54,574 nt of DNA, taken from Flammula alnicola. Lineage: Eukaryota; Basidiomycota; Agaricomycetes; Agaricales; Strophariaceae. The position numbers and the translations under genes are program-made. Where the stretch lies: positions 1-54,574 of the forward strand of contig JADNRV010000323.1 in NCBI GenBank assembly GCA_015499995.1, given 5' to 3'. This document shows positions 19,318-30,727 of the stretch, in pieces; position 1 is the first letter of the stretch, and every line of letters begins with the position of its first letter. The notes below the pieces were generated by a model, which saw nothing but the letters and a program-made list of their open reading frames with translations, was not told the origin of the DNA and did not search any database.

Positions 19318-22300
19318 CTACACACCCTCCTCCAACCGCGACCCATTCAACATACCCCTCCCATACGCCGACGCGATCGCCTCGAAGCCACTCTCCTGGA
19401 CCTCCGACAGGAAAACGTCGTGCTGGTCCGCCAACTTCTCGTTGGTCTGCCGGATCTCACGAATGACAGCATGTTCGCGCACACATGCAGGACATTCGGA
19501 CTCATTCTCGGCGATGCAACTGGACAGAAGAGCAATGACAAGTTGGTTTATGGAGCATTGAAATAAGATGGGAACACGTACCGTTGATGATATGAGTGGC
19601 TGCACATAAAGTGCACACTGGGTAGATCCAATTGGCCAAGACATGTCGTGCATCGTGTAACGTGGAATACGCGAGGTTCCTCTGTCGAGGTCAGCTCTTG
19701 CACCTGCTTCAGTCGAGCCGCTGTTTCCAGCCGATATGACTTGGTCAACTCTTGGCCCTGATGAAAAAATGCGACGAGTCAGAAAATAACTGGAGAACGA
19801 AAAACAATTACGCACATTCTGAATCTCGCTTTTACTCTCTTTGATCCTCTTAACTAACCACTCCTTCACAAGCCCAACACTCGCTACCCCATTCCTACTC
19901 AACACTTGAATAACGCCCAACGGAGGCATCAATTCCTCCTCATCAATATACTCCAATATCCCCTTCACATCCTCCTGATGCCTCGCCAGCAGCTCCGGAG
20001 TCGACGTCAAGAACCTCAGCACAAGCGGATACAAGTGCGGGTGATCCGTGCCATAGTGCATCAGCTGCTCGACGACCTTATGCGACGCCCCTGGGTTGTT
20101 TCCTTCCCTGTCTTTGTCCATCCAGAATCGCAAGACATCCTCATACATGCCCATCTTCTCCCAGAGCAGGACGAGACCGTCGGTGAAGCCATACGACGAG
20201 CATAGGATTAGAGCATGCATGGAATCGTAGGGAATAGTATCGCTCCTCAACACCCGCATTCCTTTCTCCCGCATCACCTTCTCATCAAACTCGACCTCCT
20301 TCCGCCCATTCACAGAAGAAGTTGCAGTCGTGGCAGTCAATCCTCCGCGCATCGGCAGCGTCAAATAGAGCTCCAAAAGGGTATTCCACACAGCGACCTG
20401 ATCCAGCTTATCCACCAGCTCCTCGTCCTCTCCCAAATGTACCTTCACCTCCTCCTCCTCCTTGATACTCTCACTATACAGCCCAATCGATCCAGGCTGC
20501 CGGTCATTCACACTCTGCCCCCATCGCCTCATCGCCACCGTCTCCAGAAAGATGACAAACTGGCCCATATGGTCCACGAAATGCGGGAAATATATCCTTG
20601 GAGAGACGCGCTTTACAGGTGGTGCAACTGGCACTGGCACTGAGGCCGTTGGTGGCTGCCTTGTGACGATTGACGAGGCAGTGGGAAGTGGAGGCGGCGT
20701 GGACGGTCCAGAAGCCGACACCGAAGCTTCGTGTACGGATTCTCTCCTTGACGCTGTCTCTGCTCTTACTGTCTTGATCGAGGGCGACGGTGGCATGGCC
20801 GTTTCCGACGAAACGATCGTAGCGGCAGTTGAGCCACGGTTCAACGCGAGGTAGGAGAGATAAGACGGAGCCGGGGTGGCGGTTTTCGGCCCTGTCGATG
20901 TGTCTGCAGCAGCTTCGGAAGGGACGAGGGGGCCGGTGGTAGTGCATAGATCGATGAGCAGCTGTGTGGTCTCTTCAGGAAGAGATTGGAGCATTGCACG
21001 TCCGTACCTCGCCAGATTATTCTCCGCCTAAAATCAAAGATTCAACTTTCGTCAAGTTACAGATGGAGGAGGAAGAACACAACATCACGTACCGCCTCCG
21101 GTCCCAGCTTTCTCAAATACGCCAATGCATCCGCAAAATTCCCCGCATCCTCGATTTGTATCCTCAAATAGTCCTCATGCCTGTCATACTTCTTCGCAAG
21201 GTAGGACGCATGCTCAAAGTACCCTGCCTGTCTGCACACACGAATCGCCGTAACGAGGTCGAACGGCAGCTCCTCCGAGTCTCCTCCATCTGTCTTGGCA
21301 TTCCGCCGCGATTCTGTCTTGATGAAGCTGTCGAGCCGCGCGACGTCTTTGAGCTTCGTGTAGGTGTTGAGCAAGAGGGTGGTGTGGTCGGCGTTGGCTA
21401 GTCCCAGAGAGTGCAGTTCTTGAAGATATGTTACGAGGTTGTTTATTCGTTGTGCGTCGAGATACTATAATGGTTCGAATTCAAGAAGAAAAAAAAGTCA
21501 AATAAGCAAAAGTCACGAAAAGACGTTGACAGCACCACATACCTTCCGTATAACATAGCTAGGCTGCAAGTGCCCCATAGTCTGCACATACTGCCCCATC
21601 GCGCCGTCCCAATCGCCCTTGGCATACAGATGGTCGCCATATTGCCTGTGTATATCCGCCACACTCGATTCGTCTAGTTTCTGCGTAGCTGCTAGGTTCA
21701 AGGCGAGGCCGTAAAGCGACTTCCGGTAGAGCATGTCGAGTTTAGAAGCGGTGGATTTTTCTTGGAGACATACGAGCTAGACAAGGGCGATGAAAAAACC
21801 AGTTAGAGACCGCCATACCTTGTGTACTTAATGGAAGAAGCCAACGTACATGGCCGTCGTTCGAAAGGACATACACCTGCCCCCACTGCGAAACCACCTC
21901 CCGCACGCCTTGCTTGAATGTACCCGAGTACGCCACGAGCTTGTTCTCCGGGTCAAACACCGTCACTTTCGTCACATCTGTCTCTGTCGCACTGGGCTGG
22001 CGCGCGACGAGGTTGCGCACGGTTGCAGAGGCTGACGTGGCAGTAGGAAAGAACGGCGGAGAGACGATGACAAGGTAGTTTAGGTGTGCGTGGACGGAGG
22101 ATTTGTGTCCTGGAAAGTAACATCATTTATTGGTAAGTAGCCGAATAAAAAAGAAAGAAAGAAAGAAAAGCAGGAGTTAGATACCTTCGTAAGCATAACA
22201 TGCCCCTCTGCCTTCGATCCCACATAAATAAATCGCCTCATCTCTGGCAACGACCACATTCCTTCCTCTCCAGTCAATCGTCGCACACCCCAGCCCCGAA

Positions 22301-23406
22301 CCGATCTCGTCTACAACGACCGGTGTTCCGCCGCTGTTCCTCCCTGAAGCCTTGTATGCTAGCACCCTATTCGTCGTCACGATGAACAGGTAGTGCGCAT
22401 TGTCATTTGGATTTATATTTGCGCTGGGCACTGCAGGGACATTGGGATTTGTATGGGTGGAGTAGCCCAAGCCCGAGTCGTCGTCTGTGGGCTCGCGGAA
22501 TCCGAGGCCTGTGATAGGCTCCGTCGGTGATTCGTGTATTGTGCGTGCTTTAGGTAGGGAGGTCAGAGAAGTGGAAGAGGCGAGGGATTGGTCGAGGTGT
22601 CGGTAGAGGATGACGGTGCCATCTCCAAGTCCGATGGCGAGGTGTGAAAGAGTGGAAGATAGAGCAACAGTTGTTACCTAGTACATATAGTACGCTGAGA
22701 AAATTTAGAGATGCTGGAGATAACGGCTCACTGGATGTGGTCTGTTGCTGAGTTGGACTTTCGTCGAGCGAAGGAGGTTCGGCGCCCCGCTTTTCTTGTC
22801 CTTGTTCTCCAAATCCCAGATCTTGAGTAGCGGAGATCGTACAGCGTCTTCTTCCTGGAGAGACACATCAGCATTGCGAACATAAATGTTCCAGGGATTC
22901 AGCATTTACACCCAAAGTGACCAACACGCCTCTCCTTTCCACCATATGCGTAACTCTTCCACCAATATGTGCGATCCAACTGTTAATCGACTCGAACTCT
23001 CGGTTCAGTAGATGGATGCTTCCATGGATATCCGCAACAAGAACCCCAACCGAAGAGGCAGCAACTGTAGATATTTCTAGAGTTGCCTATGATGAACCAA
23101 AAATCAGATTGATAAGTATTTGGGTTGCAAGCAAACCGCCATGAATACGTACTTTAAAGATATCCGGGGTGCTGTCCAGGTCATGAACGTCTTTCACTGG
23201 TACAGCGTCAAAGAATGTAAATTGGCGCCACTGGGTAAAATATCAGCCAGATATTCGCGTCATTCGATACAAACTGAATGTAGGACGCGGAGGGTCGAAC
23301 CCAGTGAAATAAGAACTATAACACTTACCACCGGCGGTGCACCAGTAGATGTGGTTCCGTTAATGTTGGCTACTTTTGCAGCCAACGCTCCTAGACTTGA
23401 AGACAT
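19318..23406 (-). CDS. VPS11: Vps11, HOPS/CORVET core subunit with C-terminal RING-H2 finger
   Basis: Eleven exons join in phase to about 1,134 residues: 23,406-23,329, 23,230-23,153, 23,086-22,910, 22,854-22,732, 22,677-22,185, 22,109-21,850, 21,776-21,543, 21,464-21,093, 21,027-19,816, 19,757-19,582 and 19,519-19,318. The start MSSSLGALAAKVANINGTTS precedes WRQFTFFD, typical of Vps11. The N-terminal third is a beta-propeller, the middle an alpha-solenoid (YGDHLYAKGDWDGAMGQY, ASYLAKKYDRHEDYLRI). The RING-H2 ligands are at about C1045, C1048, C1061, H1063, H1066, C1069, C1077 and C1080. A low-complexity Ser/Thr/Pro insertion lies in the 1,212-bp exon. Vps11 scaffolds the tethering complexes that drive endosome and vacuole fusion. 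The gene appears intact. Confidence 0.96.
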
Positions 23407-23837
23407 ATTTCAAACCCGCTTCATAAGATCCAGATACACGAGCTGGCAGGATTCCTGGTGTCCGGGTTCGTGCTTTCGACAAGTCTGCCTGTCAACCGAG
23501 GTATTCCGTCGATTCAGTGGCTCCTGTCAGTGCCTTCGTTGCCCTTCGCGGTTGACCGCAAATATTCCAGAGAAATAAGGAGGAAGGATATCAACCCTAC
23601 GCGGCTGCGTATGTACAAGACCATGTTTACGACAGCAGCATGGAACGAGAATGGTTCCATCCAGAAGAGGAAGGTTACTCCCACGCAAGAACAAATCCCA
23701 GCTCATCAGCGCAAACGGTCCCGCCCGACATCCAAACCACATCCACGTCCTCCTACAATCTCGTGCGTCTTGGTCGTTCTTGGCACAACTACACGCTGTA
23801 CTGACCTTCGACGCGTTACAGACATATCCGAAAAGCA
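23407..23837. promoter_or_regulatory. Shared divergent promoter of VPS11 and ATP18
   Basis: The 431 bp between the two start codons must hold both promoters and 5' leaders. An open frame through it (from 23,458) overlaps the ATP18 first exon in the wrong frame and is not a gene. I saw no convincing TATA box. Confidence 0.6.
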
Positions 23838-24147
23838 ATGGCACTCTTTGGATTGCGCAAATGGCCGACACCTGCACGTTTTTTTTTCTGCTGTTGGCGT
23901 TACCAGCGTTGCTGACCGAGTCGAAATTTTACAGGTCGTCAAGCCCTTGTGGCCTTTCATGATTGCGAGCACCCTTACTATGTACCTCGTCGCCAAGGCT
24001 CAAGATTCAGGAGTCCGAGGTGCGTGTTTGGTCTGCTAGCATATGGTTATGTTCTGACCAGGCCTTATACGTCGTTTAGCTCCCGAGTGGCGTAACGACG
24101 CGCGTAACCCCTATGCCGCTGAGCTCGCCAAGGAGTCTTTACACTAG
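23838..24147 (+). CDS. ATP18: Mitochondrial F1Fo ATP synthase subunit i/j
   Basis: Three exons (23,838-23,873, 23,935-24,019, 24,080-24,147) give 62 residues. The protein starts MALFGLRKWPTP, continues VVKPLWPFMIASTLTMYLVA with KAQDSGVR, and ends NPYAAELAKESLH. The N-terminal KWPTP/KPLWPF pattern, one membrane segment (residues about 16-33) and the NDARNP motif match fungal Atp18, a small inner-membrane subunit of the Fo stator. The second intron is an ordinary GTGCGT...TAG. The first intron (23,874-23,934) appears to start with GC (GCACGT), because no GT donor keeps the frame. The length agrees with the family (about 60 residues). Confidence 0.92.
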
Positions 24148-27100
24148 ATTCAATGTAATCATCGTTGGAGGACTGGCAATAGAAGCAGGAGCGTCATCCT
24201 TTACATTTCACAATCGTCTTTGCGAGTGACGAACAATTGAGAGGAACGAGGGAATAGCCTTTGGTTTGCTTCCTTATTTTGTGCCCACATCCCTCCTAGT
24301 TCGCTTTACATCAACCCAATGTGCTTTTTGACTCGTCAGGTCATCCGAAAGGACGGCCAAGGCAATATTTCTGAATCTCAGACATCGCACATGCTAAATA
24401 TTCGACCCTTTGGGGTATTTTGCTCTCTGACTTTCATCTACAGATAACCTCACTTACCGGCTGACTACGAGAATGACTTTGGAGGCGACAGAATTATATT
24501 CTGCAGGTTACTTGTCGTTCGCTGGTTCTGGACTATAGCGTCAGTATTCTTCTCTCGTATCTTCGTTATTTACGATTATCTACCACGAATATATTTTACA
24601 GAATTCCTGAGCCGGCTGGCTCGTACCAAGGCAAGGCACGACGTTGTTGTTCAGTGCTCTAGTCGCCAACAAAGATGCGCAAGAACTACATCCACTCAGC
24701 CGAATAACAACATACCGACCAGTTAGTTTTCCAACGACCGTATTTCCCCCAAGGTCCCTCTTACAACTATCTGATGGTTGGCCAGAGAACTCCTTGCGTT
24801 TATTCACCTCATCCGTGGGCTAAATATCTCATATCCGCTGAGTACGCTATCTTGATCGTAGTACGAATTCTACGTGCTCAATGCCACCGTACGTTTCTTC
24901 TGGTTAACTTAGGATTCGAGCAGTGCGGCGAACTGCTCGTTTGCAACGGAATGGTATTCCATCAAGCTTCAACTGTCAAATGCTAGTGCCAGTGCTTCTT
25001 TTCCTACAGATAAATTGACATTTGACCAGATTTCGAGTCCTCTCAAGCAGCCCCGCTGTTACGTTAATTAAATAGGCGCCTCGGGAGTCGGGAAGCGTGA
25101 GAATTCCGGACCCGCTCGACATAGGCTGCAGAAAGCGCCTTATGAGCGCCACCAAAGCGTATCCCAACCTTTGACGATCTTGGACGTTACCATGACGTCA
25201 CGGTGCCCTTTCTACCTTACAGAAATCTCGCGCCCGAAAAGAAGTACCTCCCAACGTTAAATGCGACTACTCGAGTAGTCCAGAGTCCTGAACGTCTTGA
25301 TTCAGACCAAAGGTGGGTTTATCTACGCTCTGTTTTGATTCTTTTACTCACATGTTTAACGATCTATCTCACACTGGTTCAAGACTTGTTCTTCTCAAGC
25401 TGCTCACAGTCGAAATTCGAACTGGAGTGACTTGTGTCTGCCTTCCTCGAGTGCTCTTACCGCCCTGCAGTCATCCGGGATTCTCTTGATGAATGCAGGC
25501 ATTGCAGAAAAGGCGAATCTTGGGTTTCGTGAGGTCGGATTGAAGTCCACAGAATCTGTCGCCACTTGGTGGGATATTCCGAGGTCGCCTATTAATCTTC
25601 CAAGGGTGGTGCCATAAATCTGTCCACAAGTTGGTGATGAAACATGGAAGCAACACATTTTACCTCTTTCGATAATCAAGCTCTCTGTGAGTATCGTTTG
25701 CTTGGACATCGTGGTTGTACCGCAGCTTACAAGCATCATCGACTCCAATGGTCATTCGCGCTAAAAGGATCAACGGACCGGATGCCATAGTTTCAGTCGT
25801 AAAGCCGTCGGAGACTTTCGGATTACAGATACCCATGCTCTTTCCGTCACGATTGCGCCACAGACACCGAAATTGACTGAACTTGGACCCTTAACTCTCC
25901 CAGGTCTTTCATAGTCTCGTCCTCTCCTTCACTCGACATATGGTACCAACGTTGCTTCCAGTGCACTCTTATCCAAAGCCCCAAAACGATTTTCATATAT
26001 CACCTTCGATTTCGTTCTCTCTCATGTCATCCTACCCCGTTCCGACTTCCATACACCCTTGACAATGATAACGATGGCCTCGCTAGACAGGACACCGGGC
26101 TCTGCTGCCTCCGCCAAGGAATCTTTCACGGAGATGGTAATGTGAGTGTAATTTCCGTGCCGCAAATCCCTTTATGCTGCACCCTACATTCAAAATCATC
26201 ATGTTGTCGAGTTGTCAAGCCTCTTGTTCATGACCTTGCCACACATGCCGGCTATCGGCATCGCTATCTTAATAACCTTAACATTCCCTTTTTAACAAGA
26301 GTGACGTTGTTTCAGCGAGCTGGCTTTGGGTTGGCTCAATTTCCGACCCATGTTGGTGCTCAAGGGAACAAATCTCGTTTTCCGCGCTTATGTTCGCGGT
26401 AATCATATCCCTTCATGATCAGATTATTTTCACGCATTCTCTTATTTATTCTTAACGACATGCCTTTTCTCTGGAATTCTAAGGAACAAGGCCGCCTTTC
26501 TTTACATAACGCGACACCCCCATCCAGATATTTTATCTCATCGCACCCCAATCTTTTTAAATCTCGTAATCGATTTGCACTGCCCAAGTACTGATTAGAA
26601 AAAGTAGCCCGCCTGGAAACGACACGAGGACCTGTCGCAGCGCCCCAAGAACCCACTTTCGGACAAACCCGCCTCGTGGACGCCTCGCGACAACCTGCCC
26701 TTGACCCAGAGCGCCCATTCCCAGCCTGCCCCCTCTCAAAATCATGCCACTTGTCAACTCGCATTCTTTTGCACTACCCGCTTACGGTGTTTTCTTTCTT
26801 CCTCTAAGGCAACGAGCGCGCCTCGTGCAGCTGCGTGCAGTCTGACTTCTGTCAGATGATGGTTCTCACTGCGGGCGCACCACAGGATTTGTTGGGTATG
26901 CCACTGATGGCGACGATCCGTCGAATATTCCTGACAATCCGTACGACAATCGTTGCGATTTGAGGACCATGGTGGAGGGGTATCTAGATCCTTGCAATCG
27001 GAGGATTCACTGTCCGAGATGGCTTCGAGTTCTTGGTTCCAGCTCATGGCCTTCTATTACTTACACTGTGGAAGGCGAATTGGATTTCCTAACTACACTG

Positions 27101-30100
27101 AGGACCGCATGTCTCATCCAGTGTCCGGAATTCGGTCCTTCCTCGTCCTCTTTGTCGGTCTCGACTGCTCATGGCTGTACCCGTGTAGACCCGTGTAGAA
27201 CTGGAAAAGCTATCTTTGATCTCAAGCAGCCACGAAACGCAGCGCAGCCAGGATATCTACTCAATACCCACAACATCGCAGCAGGACCGATTATCCGGCG
27301 CCCTTCGACTGTGTTATGTCTGATTTGGTGGCGTCTGCTCGCCAACTTCCCTGACAATGCGAACTGGGTTGAGGGCAACCCCAGCGGGTGGCTCCGAATT
27401 TTCGGTGTCACTTGCCTCTCTAACACTGCTTAATATCCAAAGAACCCGAATACTGTCGACATCATCGTCACTTAGTTGAGTAACCTTCTCCGTTTGTGGA
27501 TGTCTCTTGGGAATACCGACATGCTTAATACACGACGCGGCCGTTCAGAAAGGGCACAGCTTTCCCCTGCCGTGCCTTCGTGATCAATACCCTTCATGTG
27601 TCCCAGGGCTTGCTCACCGAGAATTCTCGTTTCAGCGAATAATTCTATTGCTTTGGATCTGTTGCAGGTTTATGCGCAAACCAACGTACGGCGTCGATAC
27701 TATTTTTTTGGCAAGGACCACGACTTACTCCTCGTTTCCGGCCGGCTTGTGATTTCTCATCTGCATCTAATCGTGTCCATCAAAGGGTGAGGGATTTATT
27801 ATTATTTTTTGCTCTCAGCGAACATGATGTACTAAATTCTAGGCGGTCGGTATGGATGTGGGTGCGCCCGACCCGATGCCATCGTAGGTACGTGTTTTGC
27901 TTCCTTTACTCTCTTTTAAAACACCGTTGTTGCTCATCCTACTCCCAGCTTCCCAGGGCTTTCTGCACGATGAACGGGAACGTGCATGGTTACTGTCAAC
28001 GCGGCCTATGCTTATTCCTGTTTATATATTTGTCCACAATTTCTTTGGCGGTATCTATAGGCAGCTGCCGCGATTGCATCTCGCTCAAATAATCGACAAT
28101 CAGAGATCCCAAATGCCTGCTCGTAACAGCCATTCACTTGTATTTGTCTTGTTTCAGTTGTGGACTCCACTTCAATTCCCGTCTCAACACGCATTCATCA
28201 TCATCTGCTCTCCCAATACCCAAGGTCTAGGTCGAAGAAGGCCATTCATTACACTATCCCGCCAACCTCGTTCCTTCGCTTGCCACACGCAGGCATGCTT
28301 CTCTATCTAGGCGACCGTACTTGTTCCTCTTTTGTCATTGTGCCGTATATATTGCTCATTGCGACTTGTTCGCTTACCTCAGACAATTAACGGCGAACTC
28401 TCCTTAACGTCCGTAAGGGAACCCCAATGTGTACAGGGTCTCTGAGGTGTTGTTGCACCTCTTGGGTATTCCGGACTTCTTTCAGGGATATCGCCCCTGA
28501 ATGGCTTGCTCATTACATACTCCGGCTACTTACAACGACTGGGACTGGGACACCTAATTCAGGTAAATTTGCTACACTAATCGTACGGCATTCCAAGGGT
28601 TCGCGGAATCGAAACATCCCGAGCTAACAATCCTGTGGTTTGGCCGGTACCTAGATATCTGTGGTAACCCCAGCGGCGGACGGCCTTCTGCCCAAGATCA
28701 GAAGAACGTTGCACTCCTGGAGAATGATCGAATCGCCTCTCATGACCAGTACGACCCGTCCATCCGGGGGGAATGATAATGTCCCTAAAGGAAAGCCCAA
28801 AGGTTACCCGACAATCGGGTCCTAAACGACCAGCTGGTTGTCGTATGTTTCTTTATCGTAAACGATTGATCCGCCCGCGATGAATTTTGGTTATTTAGTG
28901 GGCATGGGCACGGTACGAACGCGTTTTGGGGTGCTCTACCTTGACCAACGGTCGCTATTCCGAAGATCTGTCCGATTCATCCACTGTCACCCCAGCAACT
29001 TCGAGCTCTTGATGATCACCATGCTCTGCCGAATAGACCTACCCCTCACTTTCAATCTCTCCGTCAAACATCACGTAACTTGCCATATTGTTGTTAGAGC
29101 TTTTGGGGGGCATGAGCTCGACTGAGCCAGATCGCTGTACTATTTTTCCTCTTTGTCTTGTACAACCTCGGGAGTTCATAATTTCCGTCGACCTATGAAT
29201 TGGAATAAGTTGATTGTTTCATCGAAAGCCGTTCTGTTGACGCAGAATTTTATGAACGTCTCATGGTACAGTCGAGACCCCATCGCGCCATGTCCGCAAG
29301 TGCTTGCTACACCACTTTCCACTGCTGCATCCTTCAATACACGCCCCAGAGCAGCGGTCTTCTGCTTCTTTGAACCTTCTTCCTCCGAGACTCGAGTCAG
29401 CAGAAGTCTGATCGTGCATGTAGGATGGTACTATGGTAATGAAATGTGCACAGTATGTACTGGACTTGGACATCGAACCCTTAGTTGGAAATTGGGAAAC
29501 TATTACTTCGAATTCATCATCGCGGTTTACAATCAGTCGGGAAGGTGAATGCACATAAGCAGATGGCGATACGACTTGATCTGGCGAATTCTTGGACGTA
29601 TCTGCAGTATCTACTGTCATTCTTTGACGATTCGCAATCTCGTACTCTGTTGGAGCTAGGCAGGCAAGTAAGAGAAGGAGATTATGGCAACGCTGCAGTA
29701 ATTGAGTTCCTCACGAGGTGTAGGGTTGCAGACGATCTGTGTTACATCCTGGCCCATCGTTTCATTTTCCTTCAATTCCCTCATTCAGAGGTCGTTTGCT
29801 CCACCTCAAATGCTGGTTGGATCAGTTGCTCAGGCATCATGTGTCTGACAGCACAGTTGAGAAGCTCTTCACACTGGCTGCAACACTCCATTCTTTAATG
29901 TCAACCTTAAATCCCTGAGTTGGTCTATGACTTACTCTCATTCCTATATAATTTTGGAATTCACAACGTATCGAACCAATCACTGTCGATCCTACAGGAG
30001 ACTCAGATGCTACACACTGAACACCAGATGCCATCGTACAGCGAACCATCTGACCCGAGCAGAAGATGAACTGAACCCGGGCCTTGCAGTTCGAGAGGCT

Positions 30101-30565
30101 TGTCTAAGTCTCAGTTTGGCCGGGTACACACTTACCGAGTAGACGATCGGAGCTGGTGCGTATCCGGGCGACATCGGTCGGCGCCGTACATTCGCGCATT
30201 GTGATTGGATACTCCTATGATCATGAAATGATCACGGATACGTAGGCGCCTAAGCTATCTAGCGAACAATTTATATCCTCTTGCTCTCGAGCACTAGAGT
30301 TACCTCCTGAAACATGCCTTCAAAGTCCAGAAAGCAAAAAAGAGTTCTCCCCAGAGCTCTAGACGATAATTAGAACGTCGAGGCAAAACATTCCTTGGAG
30401 ACGGAAAGAAAATAAGACACTTAAATATCAAGGAATTGTGTAGCGCCAATGGGGATCCTCCAAAGCCCCACAACTTATCGGATTGGCTGCTGAGCGGCTG
30501 AGCATTTCTGCCGGGCGCTAGCAGTGGCTATTTTTAGATTAGATACATACCCGCCTTGGGCGTCC
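24148..30565. other. No supported gene; unassigned open frames
   Basis: Both strands carry only frames of about 60-150 codons with no domain I recognise. Splice-like signals are frequent. Small candidate first exons occur on the + strand, such as one at about 24,472 (MTLEATELYSA) and one at about 26,065 (MITMASLDRTPGSAASAKES), but I could not extend either convincingly. The sequence is not AT-rich and has no obvious long repeats. It may contain an unrecognised intron-rich gene or old decayed elements. Confidence 0.4.
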
Positions 30566-30727
30566 AATGGCAAGAGTCCCTTGTTCGGGGGGTGTAGCTT
30601 CGGGGGAGTATTTAGGTTAGGGTTTGGGGTAGAAACGGACACTGTGATATAGAAAAAGATTTGCTGCATATATCTCTACCATATGGGAGAATAAACACTT
30701 GAATTAAAAATAAAATGGCAAGAGTCC
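30566..30727. mobile_element. 134-bp retroposed insert with 14-bp target duplication
   Basis: AATGGCAAGAGTCC occurs exactly at 30,566-30,579 and 30,714-30,727. Between the copies lies a 134-bp segment that ends in an AATAAA-like signal and an A-rich tail (ATTAAAAATAAA). This is the structure of a short, 5'-truncated, LINE-mobilised RNA copy on the + strand. Its parent is not recognisable. Confidence 0.7.

Noticed and set aside
23458..24039. 193-codon + frame covering ATP18
   Set aside because: It is out of frame with the Atp18 first exon and includes the VPS11/ATP18 promoter; only its last part coincides with Atp18 exon 2.
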